From: B13-G4 sp030606805 | Lineage (GTDB): Bacteria; Desulfobacterota; Desulfobacteria; Desulfobacterales; ETH-SRB1 | Reading direction: 5' to 3' | Assembly: GCA_030606805.1 (NCBI GenBank) | Contig: JAUWFS010000014.1 | Span: forward strand, 1 to 28,347 | DNA length: 28,347 nt | Shown: positions 7,515-15,595 of the stretch, in pieces | Layout of the letters: every line of letters starts with the position of its first letter | How positions within the stretch are numbered: the first letter of the stretch is position 1 | Notes under the pieces: model-generated | What the model saw: the letters and a program-made list of their open reading frames with translations, nothing else | The model's database searches: none | Told to the model about the DNA's origin: nothing | Translations under genes and position numbers: made by a program

Positions 7515-8683
7515 GAAGTCATCGGCTGGTAATATTTTTTGTCATGTTTTTTATATTTTCTGCAGCCTGTCCCTTATTTGCTCAAATGGATGATATGGAG
7601 AAGGAATTTTTCGAAGAAGTGGCAAAAATGGAGGAGGATTATAAGCAATTCGAAAAACAGGCTTTTGAAGAATTCCAGCGAGAAGTAAAAGCCATGTGGG
7701 AGGACTTTGTTGTCTCTACAAAAAAGGATTGGGTTGAATATTCCGAAGATAAGACCGGCAGAAGCCGTGTAGATTTTGAAGCAGGTGAAGTCTTGGTGGA
7801 AGTCGTAATACCAAAGGTAGAGGTTGATCGGGATCCGGATAGTTTAGATAAAAAACTTACAGAGGAAATTGAACGCCTCATCGTTGATAAAGGAAAAAAC
7901 CGTGATTATGATTTGCCGCCAAAACCTGCAAAAGAAAAAAAGATTCCCCCTTCACCTCTTCTGACCTCGCCCGTGCTTGCCGGGCAATTAAAGGACAAAA
8001 AAGGCAACCCTGTTACAGAAAAAAACAAAAAAGAGTTTGCAAAGGAAATTGTAAAGACAAAACCTGTAATCAAGAAAGATGTGAAGACTGATAAAGGAGA
8101 TATGGTCAGGGTGCAGGTTAAATTTTTGCTTGTACCTGGTCATATTCGGATTCGCGCAGAAAGATATCTTGATAATGTCCGCCAACAGGCAGAAAGATTT
8201 TCTATCTCTGTTCCGCTTGCCTTTGCCGTTATTCATACTGAGTCATATTTCAATCCAAAGGCAACAAGCCATGTGCCCGCCTACGGGCTAATGCAGCTTG
8301 TGCCGAGATCCGGTGGCTGGGATGCTTACAAATATGTTTATGGCCACGGCAAGGAGCTTTCTTCTGATTATCTTTATGATTCAGATAATAATATAGAACT
8401 GGGCTGCGCTTACCTTGGACTTATAAAAAATCGCTATTTCAGGAAGATCCAAAATGCGGACAATGCTCTATATTGTGCAATTGCTTCGTATAATACAGGG
8501 GCAGGGAACCTCAGCAGGGCACTCTGTGGAAAGAAACAGATAGGTTGCGCCGTTGATAGGGTTAATACCATGAAACCTGACGAGCTTTATGTTTATCTTA
8601 GAAAAAATTTACATCATCAGGAGACACGGGATTATTTAAAAAGAGTTTCCGAACGCATGAAGCTCTATAAAGAGTGGGAATAA
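7511..8683 (+). CDS. mltC: MltC-like lytic murein transglycosylase
   Basis: Cleaves the glycan strands of peptidoglycan, leaving 1,6-anhydro ends. The 390 residues comprise a signal sequence, an N-terminal MltC/DUF3393-like region (about 28-210, acidic helices then a VDFEAGEVLVEV strand) and a C-terminal SLT domain (about 215-385). The SLT domain has the catalytic Glu244 in HTESYFNPKA, the following AYGLMQLVP and the later AIASYNTGAGN. The signal could be cut at LFA-Q (secreted) or be a weak lipobox around SAAC (Cys20). Canonical MltC is a lipoprotein of about 360 residues; this one is longer because of a Lys-rich linker (about 137-200). It is the last gene of the operon and its TAA stop directly abuts the inverted-repeat element. 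Confidence 0.88.
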   Translation: MRSHRLVIFFVMFFIFSAACPLFAQMDDMEKEFFEEVAKMEEDYKQFEKQAFEEFQREVKAMWEDFVVSTKKDWVEYSEDKTGRSRVDFEAGEVLVEVVIPKVEVDRDPDSLDKKLTEEIERLIVDKGKNRDYDLPPKPAKEKKIPPSPLLTSPVLAGQLKDKKGNPVTEKNKKEFAKEIVKTKPVIKKDVKTDKGDMVRVQVKFLLVPGHIRIRAERYLDNVRQQAERFSISVPLAFAVIHTESYFNPKATSHVPAYGLMQLVPRSGGWDAYKYVYGHGKELSSDYLYDSDNNIELGCAYLGLIKNRYFRKIQNADNALYCAIASYNTGAGNLSRALCGKKQIGCAVDRVNTMKPDELYVYLRKNLHHQETRDYLKRVSERMKLYKEWE

Positions 8684-8862
8684 GGGCTCGCTAAAAAATA
8701 ACTTGGTAGAATTTGCGCCCGAATTTGCCGTAGATTTAATTGATCTAATTGAGTAAAACCGCAGGAATAGCGAGCTATTTCGAGGACTTTTGCGATTGAA
8801 GATCGGTTAAAGATATGGTGAAGTCGGGATGCAAAAATGCCAAGTTATTTTTTAGCGAGCCC
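8684..8862. repeat. 179-bp element with perfect 23-bp terminal inverted repeats between convergent stop codons
   Basis: GGGCTCGCTAAAAAATAACT plus TGG (8684-8706) is exactly complementary to 8840-8862. The next inner bases are also partly palindromic (TTTGCGCCCGA against TCGGGATGCAAA). It begins on the base after the mltC TAA, and its last base is the first base of the oxidoreductase stop codon. A 3-bp TAA flanks both sides. No coding capacity is evident. It may be a MITE-like element that doubles as a two-way terminator; both roles are inferred. Confidence 0.8.
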
Positions 8863-10616
8863 TAAGGTTTATCCCAACCGCGAATATTGTAATAATCCTT
8901 CAGCATAGCCTTGAGTTCTTTTTCTTTAATGCTGTGACCTGTTTTGAGCATTTTTTTATACAAGCATTGCGGAAGGTTGTCATCTTCCGGCTTTAGACCT
9001 TCGCGTATATTAAATTTGCGAACTATGTTTGAAATTTCTGCCGCACTTTTTTTAAGATAAGTTTTATCTCCATTCAGTCCCGTCGTTGCGTTAATTATTT
9101 GACCTATCCTTTTCCAGGGATACAGGTCTCTGTAAAATCTGCATAAAATCAGGGCATCAAACAGGGTTAGGCGATCTTCAAAGTCAACAAGGAGCTTAGC
9201 CTTTCCTTGTATAATTTCAGGATCGATCAATCCGGTTAGTTCCGGATTATGAAAGGTTGCCCTTAAGTGACATGCGCCTCTGTCAGAAGTTGCAAATGCA
9301 AGTCCGCAGCCTTTTAGAACTCTTGGATCATAACCGGGCAGCTCTAAACCCTTCACATGAACAGCTATGTCTTCCATGTCCCATTCTTTTGCAGCATATA
9401 TGATTCCTCTTGCAAGGATATCACCTATGTCTTTTCTTTCAGCAATTTTTTCTAAAAGATCGGCTATTGCATCTACATTCCCATAGTCTATTTCAAAATC
9501 TATTTTTTTATTTCTTGCAGCCTCGATTGTAAATCCGCAGAGATTACCGGCCGTAATTGTATCCATTCCCATTCTGTCGCAGATATCATTTAAATAGGCG
9601 ATTTCTTCAATACTGTCTATCATGCATATGCCGCCAAAGGCATAAATAGTTTCATATTCCGGCCCCTCCAGCTTAAGCCCTGCGTGACGGCCGTTTAGGA
9701 CAGTAGTCCTTCTACCGCATGCTATAAAGCATTTTGGGCAGGCATGAGGTTCAACTCTGCATTGCTTATGAAGAGCTTCAGCGCTGATGTTCGGCCATTT
9801 GTCATAGAATCCTTCAGACCAGTATTTTGTAGGAAAGGCTTTGGCCTTATTTATTATCTTGACCATACTTGGAGTTCCCCAGGATTTGTAGGTACGAACA
9901 GAAGGGCTGTCCTTTGCTTCTAAGGCTATTTGTTTTGAAAGCTTTATTACTTTTTCTTTGTCAAACAGAGACCTCCTTTTATCGCCTTTAAATACAATTG
10001 CCTTGAGCTTTTTTGAACCCATGACTGTTCCAACTCCTGTCCTTCCCGCAGAACGCCAGTAGTTGTTTTGAATGACCGCAAATCGGACAAGATTCTCCGC
10101 TGCCGGGCCGATTACTATGGAGCCGCATTTATCTTTATCCTGAGCCTTATGCCCGAATCGTTTGTTTACTGTGTCTTCAGTTTCAAATGTGTCCAGACCC
10201 CAGATATCGCCGGCGTCATGAAAAACAGCTCCTTTGGGATGAATTTCAAGAACAGAGGGCCTGTCATTTTTTCCTGTTATAACTATGGCGTCAAAACCTG
10301 TTGAATCTATAGCTTCCGGGACTTTACCTCCGGCGTAGGACTCAGAGTAGAATCCTGTCTGGGGCGATTTGGTAAAAACTCCATACCTGCATGACCCCCA
10401 TATAATGCTGCCTGTAACAGGTCCGGTTGCAAAAATCAGGCAGTTGGCAGAGGAAAGAGGATCTACGCCCTCAGGGTTCAGCTTATATAAAAAATATGAA
10501 GCCAGCCCCTTTCCTCCCAGGTATTTAATGAAGATTTCATCCTTTATAGGGACAATACTATATTTTTTATTTGTAAGATCAATTTTCAGCAGTCTGCCGT
10601 AAAAACCGTCCATCAT
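8862..10616 (-). CDS. Tungsten-dependent aldehyde ferredoxin oxidoreductase family protein
   Basis: Oxidises an aldehyde to the acid with ferredoxin as partner, using a tungsten (or molybdenum) bis-pyranopterin and one 4Fe-4S cluster; cytoplasmic. The 584 residues match the family's usual length of about 600. The N-terminal pterin-binding domain has YLGGKGLASY (32-41) and the GPVTGS segment (65-70). The cluster ligands are visible as Cys293-x2-Cys296-x3-Cys300 and the distant Cys492. The start is MMDG with AGGA just upstream; either of the two ATGs would serve. The real substrate within the family (aldehyde, formaldehyde, glyceraldehyde-3-phosphate, aromatic acyl compounds) cannot be told from sequence. 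No ferredoxin or pterin-synthesis gene is adjacent. Confidence 0.93.
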   Translation of the reverse strand: MMDGFYGRLLKIDLTNKKYSIVPIKDEIFIKYLGGKGLASYFLYKLNPEGVDPLSSANCLIFATGPVTGSIIWGSCRYGVFTKSPQTGFYSESYAGGKVPEAIDSTGFDAIVITGKNDRPSVLEIHPKGAVFHDAGDIWGLDTFETEDTVNKRFGHKAQDKDKCGSIVIGPAAENLVRFAVIQNNYWRSAGRTGVGTVMGSKKLKAIVFKGDKRRSLFDKEKVIKLSKQIALEAKDSPSVRTYKSWGTPSMVKIINKAKAFPTKYWSEGFYDKWPNISAEALHKQCRVEPHACPKCFIACGRRTTVLNGRHAGLKLEGPEYETIYAFGGICMIDSIEEIAYLNDICDRMGMDTITAGNLCGFTIEAARNKKIDFEIDYGNVDAIADLLEKIAERKDIGDILARGIIYAAKEWDMEDIAVHVKGLELPGYDPRVLKGCGLAFATSDRGACHLRATFHNPELTGLIDPEIIQGKAKLLVDFEDRLTLFDALILCRFYRDLYPWKRIGQIINATTGLNGDKTYLKKSAAEISNIVRKFNIREGLKPEDDNLPQCLYKKMLKTGHSIKEKELKAMLKDYYNIRGWDKP

Positions 10617-10654
10617 AATTTCCTGTCTTCAGTTGAATAATCTAAATTAATCGT

Positions 10655-10775
10655 ATTATCAGAAATTTGAAAACTCAAAAGTAACTTGTTAACAATTAGA
10701 GGTGGCGGGCACTTAAATTTAAATGCCCGCTGCCTCATGTTAATCTCATAATTGAGTTTTCAAATTTCTGATTAT
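10655..10775. repeat. 121-bp palindromic repeat (copy 1, complete)
   Basis: The ends ATCAGAAATTTGAAAACTCA (from 10658) and its complement (ending 10772) are perfect inverted repeats, extended outward with one mismatch. The centre is a second hairpin, GAGGTGGCGGGCA pairing with TGCCCGCTGCCTC around an AT-rich loop. The left two-thirds recur at 28206-28272. It lies upstream of the oxidoreductase and carries no gene. The structure resembles a MITE or a REP-type element. Confidence 0.85.
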
Positions 10776-10850
10776 GAAAAGCAAAAAGACTTCGCCTTAT
10801 TACACAATGGCTGTTATTAAGTAAAGTATTCAATATTGAATTTGAAAAAT

Positions 10851-11048
10851 TTACAAACCCCGTTCGCGAGAAATACTGGCCAGGATTTTTCCAATTAACG
10901 AGCATTCAAGACCAAAAGGAAGATAGCCCGCATAACCAAGAACAGGCATTTCGAACACTTGAAATCGTTGAACAAACGGAACGTTGTATATCCATTTTGC
11001 CAAGCTGAAGTAGTTCCGCCCGGAGATTGAGAAAATCGTATATTTTTT
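10851..11048 (-). pseudogene. C-terminal fragment of an unidentified, probably membrane, protein
   Basis: A 65-codon open stretch ends at a TAA at 10851-10853 and has no start: an in-frame TGA lies just before 11048. The peptide includes NYFSLAKWIYNVPFVQRF and then FEMPVLGYAGYLPFGLEC. The aromatic, Pro/Gly-rich run has the feel of a conserved membrane-protein C-terminus, but I cannot name the family. A different minus-strand frame here has a longer apparent open frame (10906-11142), but its translation looks like a shifted reading of this one. I treat it as the remains of a lost gene. Confidence 0.5.
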
Positions 11049-11143
11049 TCAAATCTTTTGCATAGGTTTTGCAAAAAGGGATTTTATCTACTAAAAGGAT
11101 ATTTATCTTATATTTGTCAATATGTGTTAAAAGGGTGATCATT

Positions 11144-11257
11144 ATGCCGCAATTAGCTATTTATATCGATGATAAGTTATCAAGGAAATTGAATAAAGCC
11201 ATAAAGGTTTCAGGGAAATCGCGGTCTATCTGCAAAATTGGGGTTAACGAGATATAG
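11144..11257 (+). pseudogene. Clipped ribbon-helix-helix (CopG-type) antitoxin
   Basis: A 37-codon frame: PQLAIYIDDKLSRKLNKAIK followed by VSGKSRS. This is the beta strand and first helix of a ribbon-helix-helix antitoxin, in which the strand contacts DNA. The usual second helix is replaced by an unrelated ten-residue tail and a stop. No toxin gene follows; the next recognisable sequence is an ABC-transporter scrap. AAGGGTG precedes the ATG at a slightly long distance. Probably a dead remnant of a toxin-antitoxin pair, though a short peptide could still be made. Confidence 0.6.
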
Positions 11258-11291
11258 ATCAAGTTTTAAGTATCATAAACATTAATTTGGC

Positions 11292-11441
11292 GTGATCGTC
11301 CTTATCGTGGAGCAAAAAGTGTGTGAGGTGCTTGAAGTTTGCCATCATGTTTATTCGATAAAGCTGGGCAAAATCGCTTATTCCGGAAAGCCTGAAATTA
11401 TCAAAAACGACAAGGATAAGCTGAGAGGGTTGTTTTTATGA
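11292..11441 (+). pseudogene. C-terminal fragment of a LivF-type branched-chain amino acid ABC transporter ATPase
   Basis: A 49-codon open stretch reads VIVLIVEQKVCEVLEVCHHV, then YSIKLGKIAYSGKP and a basic tail. The LIVEQ segment followed by a V.xLGKI.xSG strand is the part of LivF-like ATPases after Walker B (the switch region and C-terminus), here lacking everything upstream, including Walker A, the signature and Walker B. An in-frame TAA precedes it. Its TGA (11439-11441) overlaps the pyrF ATG (ATGA at 11438-11441), so the ancestral gene was evidently translationally coupled to pyrF. No other liv genes are in the window. Confidence 0.7.
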
Positions 11442-12157
11442 AAGCAGCAAAAGATTATATTGTTTTTTCTCTGGATGTACCTTCTTTAAAGGAAGCAAAA
11501 CAATATATTGCGTTTCTTTCAGAATACGTTGGTATGTTCAAGGTAGGGCTTGAGCTGTTTATAAGCTCCGGGCCTGAAATCATTAAGATTATAAAGACTT
11601 CAGGAAAAGCTAAAATCTTTCTGGATCTTAAACTCCATGATATTCCTGCGACTGTTTCACGTGCAATGGCAAGCATTGCTGATTTAGGTGTTGATTTTGC
11701 GACTGTTCATTGTGGAGAAAATGAAGAAATGCTGGAAGCCGCTGTTGCTGGAAGCCGCGGGAAAGTAGGTGTGGTTGGTGTTACTGTTTTAACAAGCGTA
11801 TCAGGAGAAGATATTGATGCTGCCGGCTTTCGTTCTGAATTTTCTTCAGATATATCCCTGCTGGTAATGAAAAGAGCGCAGATGGCTATGAAGGCTGGAT
11901 GTGTGGGAGTCGTATGCTCTGGTCTTGAAGTAAAAATGATAAAGGAAAATTTTGGTACAGGTTTTGTTGCATTAACGCCAGGCATACGACCATTTTGGGA
12001 AGGGATGAACAAAGATGATCAGCAGCGTATAACTACTCCGGCCCAGGCAATTGAGAATGGATCAGATTATTTGATAATCGGCAGGCCCATCAGGGATGCA
12101 AAAAATCCTAAAGAAGCAGCCATTCATATTGCAGGGGAGATCAAGGCCGTTATTTAG
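11438..12157 (+). CDS. pyrF: Orotidine 5'-phosphate decarboxylase
   Basis: Converts OMP to UMP, the last step of de novo pyrimidine synthesis. The 239-residue TIM barrel carries the catalytic array in FLDLKLHDIP: Asp63, Lys65 and Asp68. It also has the phosphate-binding TPGIRP near residues 185-190 and YLIIGRPI near the C-terminus. The length is normal for the bacterial group I enzyme. The ATG overlaps the stop of the LivF fragment. It converges on lysC with only 22 bases between the stop codons, and I see no terminator there. Confidence 0.96.
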   Translation: MKAAKDYIVFSLDVPSLKEAKQYIAFLSEYVGMFKVGLELFISSGPEIIKIIKTSGKAKIFLDLKLHDIPATVSRAMASIADLGVDFATVHCGENEEMLEAAVAGSRGKVGVVGVTVLTSVSGEDIDAAGFRSEFSSDISLLVMKRAQMAMKAGCVGVVCSGLEVKMIKENFGTGFVALTPGIRPFWEGMNKDDQQRITTPAQAIENGSDYLIIGRPIRDAKNPKEAAIHIAGEIKAVI

Positions 12158-12179
12158 AGTTTCTTGCACATAAGATATA

Positions 12180-13397
12180 TCATTCTTTATCCAATCCAAA
12201 ATCTGAGTGAAGGACACGAATCGCCAATTCCGCATACTTTTCTTCAATTACACAGGATATCCTGATTTCTGAAGTGCTTATCAGTCTAATATTAATATTT
12301 TCACGGGCAAGAGTAGAGAACATTTTTGCTGCAACCCCGGAGTGGCTCTTCATGCCAACACCTGTAACAGATATCTTTGCGATATTTTCGGCTGACAATA
12401 CCTCTTCTGCTTTAATTTTTTTGGCTATTTTTTTTGATATTTCAAGTGCTCTATTGAAATCAGTTTTTGTAACTGTGAAGGTAAGATCGGTCAAACCTCC
12501 TGCCCTGGTATTTTGAATTATCATGTCAACAAGAATGCCTGACTCGGCAAGGGGAGAAAAAATTTTTGCTGCGATACCCGGCTGATCGGGAACTTTTTTC
12601 AGGGTTATACGTGCTTCATTTTTATTACAGGTTATGCCTGATACTACAAGATGTTCCATACCAGAATTTTCATTAACAACCATAGTTCCCTTCTCCTCAC
12701 TGAAAGATGATCTAACATGCACTGGGATATTATATTTTTTTGCAAATTCAACCGAACGAATCTGCAGAACCTTGGCTCCAAGGCTCGACATCTCCAGCGT
12801 TTCATCATAGGATATTTTATCAAGTTTTCTTGCTTTCTTGCAAATATTTGGATCCGCAGTATAAATTCCGTCAACATCAGTATAAATTTCACATAAATCA
12901 GCCTTTATTGCTGTGGCTATTGCTACAGCAGATGTATCTGAGCCTCCGCGTCCAAGAGTCGTGATGTTTCCATCAGGGTCGCAACCCTGAAATCCGGCAA
13001 CAACCACTATGTTGTTTTTTTCAATAAGTTCTTTTATACGGCCGGCTCCTATATCAACAATACGCGCACTACCAAAATTGCGGTTTGTTAAAACTTCTGC
13101 CTGATGTCCCAGCAATGATTCTGCATGGTAGTTCATCGATTTTAATGTTATGGCAAGAAGGGCTGCGGTGGTTTGCTCTCCTGTAGCAAGCAGAACATCA
13201 AGCTCACGCTTTTCGGGAAAGTCGGTAATCCGGCCGGCCATATCGAGAAGACCGTCTGTGATGCCGGCCATAGCCGAAAGGACGACAACTACATTATTTC
13301 CCTTGTCAAAGGTTTTTGCAACTCGTTTTGCGACATAGCGTATTCGCTCGAGATCAGCTACGGAAGTGCCCCCATATTTTTGAACAATTAATCCCAT
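12180..13397 (-). CDS. lysC: Aspartate kinase (aspartokinase)
   Basis: Phosphorylates aspartate, the first step toward lysine, threonine, methionine and diaminopimelate. The 405 residues contain the kinase domain with KYGGTSV at 7-13, GRGGSDTSAVAIA near 150-162 and TDVDGIYTADP near 173-183. Two ACT domains follow (about 265-405; KVPDQPGIAAKIF and VTGVGMKSHSGVAAKMF), which in this family bind lysine and/or threonine for feedback inhibition. GGGAG precedes the ATG. The length fits a monofunctional kinase with no fused homoserine dehydrogenase. A repeat element separates it from tsaE, so it may no longer share a transcript with the upstream genes. Confidence 0.96.
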   Translation of the reverse strand: MGLIVQKYGGTSVADLERIRYVAKRVAKTFDKGNNVVVVLSAMAGITDGLLDMAGRITDFPEKRELDVLLATGEQTTAALLAITLKSMNYHAESLLGHQAEVLTNRNFGSARIVDIGAGRIKELIEKNNIVVVAGFQGCDPDGNITTLGRGGSDTSAVAIATAIKADLCEIYTDVDGIYTADPNICKKARKLDKISYDETLEMSSLGAKVLQIRSVEFAKKYNIPVHVRSSFSEEKGTMVVNENSGMEHLVVSGITCNKNEARITLKKVPDQPGIAAKIFSPLAESGILVDMIIQNTRAGGLTDLTFTVTKTDFNRALEISKKIAKKIKAEEVLSAENIAKISVTGVGMKSHSGVAAKMFSTLARENINIRLISTSEIRISCVIEEKYAELAIRVLHSDFGLDKE

Positions 13398-13412
13398 GTT
13401 TTCTCCCTAGAA

Positions 13413-13571
13413 CCTAAGTTGAGCGATTTTTTGCGAAGAAATGTGCCAAGGTCTTGATGCAGCAAGGTTTGCGAAAATCGGAGGCATACCAATGGATATG
13501 TCGAGACTTTTCGCAAACCCTTGATGCGCAAGAGATTGGTGCAGATCAAGTAAAAAATTGCTCAATTTAGG
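13413..13571. repeat. 159-bp repeat element, copy 1 (CCTAAGTTGAGC family)
   Basis: The ends are imperfect inverted repeats, CCTAAGTTGAGCGATTTTT on the left and the complement of CCTAAATTGAGCAATTTTTT on the right. A near-identical sequence lies inverted at 25966-26123, with shared internal stretches such as GATGCAGCAAGGTTTG and GGCATACCAATGGATATG. No open frame. It fills the gap between lysC and tsaE, and its right end supplies the tsaE stop codon and the codons for its last residues. Confidence 0.85.
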
Positions 13572-14038
13572 TATAACTTTTTTATCAGATTTTCCCCTCT
13601 AAGTCCATGCGCAGTCATGCTAATTTTTCGTGATTCATTATTCAATATATCTATATGAATTGCCAAATATTCCGGAAGAAAATTTTTCGGAAGTTTATCT
13701 GCCCATTCGATAGCTACGATTCCGTCACTGCGGAGTATTTCGTAAAGGCCGATATCATCAAAATCAGCATAATTTTCTATGCGATAAAGGTCAACATGAA
13801 ACAAATGATATCTACCGGGATATTCGTTTATCAAAGTGTAGGTTGGGCTTGTTATGTAATAATTATCCGGGACATCAAGACCTTTAGCCAACCCTTGAAC
13901 AAATGTAGTTTTTCCGCTTCCAAGATCACCGGTTAAGGCTAAAACGGTTCCTGAATCAAGGTGTTTTCCTGTTTTTTCCCCAAGAGCCCGGGTTTCTTCA
14001 AGAGAATTGGTTATTATTTGGACTTGTTTGTTAATCAT
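13562..14038 (-). CDS. tsaE: tRNA threonylcarbamoyladenosine biosynthesis ATPase TsaE
   Basis: P-loop ATPase that works with TsaB, TsaC and TsaD in making t6A37 on ANN-decoding tRNAs. The 158 residues have Walker A GDLGSGKT at 37-44, the family TSPTYTLINEY segment near 83-93, the LFHVDLYRI segment after it and IVAIEWADKLP near 129-139. The ATG lies within the last codons of nnr (8-base overlap), so translation is probably coupled. The final residues YLN and the TGA stop come from the inverted repeat of the adjacent 159-bp element, suggesting that the natural C-terminus was replaced on insertion. Confidence 0.95.
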   Translation of the reverse strand: MINKQVQIITNSLEETRALGEKTGKHLDSGTVLALTGDLGSGKTTFVQGLAKGLDVPDNYYITSPTYTLINEYPGRYHLFHVDLYRIENYADFDDIGLYEILRSDGIVAIEWADKLPKNFLPEYLAIHIDILNNESRKISMTAHGLRGENLIKKLYLN

Positions 14039-15584
14039 TAATAAAATGCTGTATCCGCCCTGGTATGGCGTTCATAACTTCCGTTGCCAGAAAACCAAAG
14101 GGAGCTATATTTTTTTGCAGCGTATCAGCGGCAGCTCCGTGTAAATAAACGCCTACATGAGTGGCTGATTCAGGAGAATAACCCTGTGCAACAAAGCCTG
14201 CAATAATTCCGGTCAGCACATCCCCCATGCCGCCGGAAGCCATTCCCGGATTGCCGGTGGGGTTGATTAAGACTTTTCCATCAGGGTGGGCAATTACAGT
14301 TCTTGCTCCTTTAAGAACAACATGAACATTAAATTTTTTTGCAAAATTTCTGGCGCAATTTATCCGATCATTCTGAATAAAGCTTACAGGCCTGCCTATT
14401 AATCTTGACATTTCTCCAGGATGCGGGGTCAATATAACCGGGTGCTTCAAGTTTTTTAGTATATTGATGTTATCAATAAGGTTGTTTAAACCGTCCGCAT
14501 CAATTACAATCGGCAGATTGCATTCCTGAATAATCCGAATAACAAGATTTTTAGTGCCGGAAGCGGTTCCAAGTCCCGGCCCAACAGCAAGGCACTTTTT
14601 GCCGGCAATCAGATCCATAATTTTGTTAAATGACGATTCATCAAGTATGTCGCCTTCGGCTTCAGGAAGAGGACACGTCATTACTTCAAGAACCTGACTT
14701 TCTAAAACAGGGTTTAAACTTTTTGGTATTCCGAGAGTTACAAGTCCTGCGCCTGAACGCATTGCAGATATTGCCGTCATAGCTGCTGCGCCGGTTTTGC
14801 CGGTCGAACCTGCAATAATCAAGAGATGGCCTGCATTGCCTTTATGGGCTTCAGGTGATCTTTTTTGCAGCGTAGCCCTGACCAGCTCGGATGTAAGAAG
14901 AAATTGTTCTGGCTCCACACTTTTGGCAATATAGTTAGGTATGCCAATATCTACTATTTCGAGATTTCCGGTATAAGTTGCTCCGGGAAAGATTAAATGA
15001 CCTGTTTTGGCAAATGCAAAGGTCGCTGTTGTATGTGCCTGGATACAAATGCCGCAAGGCCGCCCTGTGTCTGCATTAAGCCCGGAGGGTATATCTACTG
15101 CAAAAACAGGTTTCTTTAAGCTGTTAATAAACTCGATAATTTTTCGGAAATATCCTTTGACATCTGATTTTAGTCCGGTTCCAAGTATGGCATCAATCCA
15201 TATATCCTGATGAAGCATAGAAGTTTTGTGCTTTGAAAACGATTTTTGGTCCGGCATTTCTATTACGGGAATGTCGAGCGGGGCTAAAATATTTAAGTTT
15301 TCAGCAGCATCCCCTTTAACCACAGTTTTTTCGGCAAGGAGATATACGGTCACGCTCACGCCTTTTTGAGAAAGATATCTGGCCATTACAAAACCATCCC
15401 CGCCGTTATTCCCGCGTCCGGCTACAATGCCGACCTTTTTGTTAATAAGACCTTTAAATTGTCTTAATATTATTCGTGTTGCACCCAGGCCGGCATTTTC
15501 CATAAGGACTCTGCCTGGAAGGCCATATGATTCAATGGTTTGTCTATCCATTTCCTGCATTTCACCAGCAGTTACAAGATACAT
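14031..15584 (-). CDS. nnr: Bifunctional NAD(P)H-hydrate repair enzyme (epimerase and ADP-dependent dehydratase)
   Basis: Repairs hydrated NADH/NADPH: the N-terminal YjeF-type domain epimerises R-hydrates to S-hydrates and the C-terminal ribokinase-like domain dehydrates them using ADP. Visible are GRGNNGGDGFV (56-66) in the first domain, and in the second SPEAHKGNAGHLLIIAGS, LTPHPGEMSRL and the catalytic GMASGGMGDVLTG. I chose the ATG at 15584 (517 residues): GGAG lies six bases upstream and MYLVTA is the family's usual start. Upstream in-frame codons (TTG 15599, ATG 15596) overlap the pdxJ stop. It lies between pdxJ and tsaE in one tight transcript. Confidence 0.94.
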   Translation of the reverse strand: MYLVTAGEMQEMDRQTIESYGLPGRVLMENAGLGATRIILRQFKGLINKKVGIVAGRGNNGGDGFVMARYLSQKGVSVTVYLLAEKTVVKGDAAENLNILAPLDIPVIEMPDQKSFSKHKTSMLHQDIWIDAILGTGLKSDVKGYFRKIIEFINSLKKPVFAVDIPSGLNADTGRPCGICIQAHTTATFAFAKTGHLIFPGATYTGNLEIVDIGIPNYIAKSVEPEQFLLTSELVRATLQKRSPEAHKGNAGHLLIIAGSTGKTGAAAMTAISAMRSGAGLVTLGIPKSLNPVLESQVLEVMTCPLPEAEGDILDESSFNKIMDLIAGKKCLAVGPGLGTASGTKNLVIRIIQECNLPIVIDADGLNNLIDNINILKNLKHPVILTPHPGEMSRLIGRPVSFIQNDRINCARNFAKKFNVHVVLKGARTVIAHPDGKVLINPTGNPGMASGGMGDVLTGIIAGFVAQGYSPESATHVGVYLHGAAADTLQKNIAPFGFLATEVMNAIPGRIQHFIND

Positions 15585-15595
15585 GTTATGCTCCA

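Noticed and set aside
10906..11142. A 78-residue minus-strand open frame upstream of the antitoxin
   Set aside because: It overlaps a differently framed stretch whose peptide looks much more protein-like (FEMPVLGYAGYLPFG), and its own translation has no recognisable features, so it is probably a shadow of the decayed gene.
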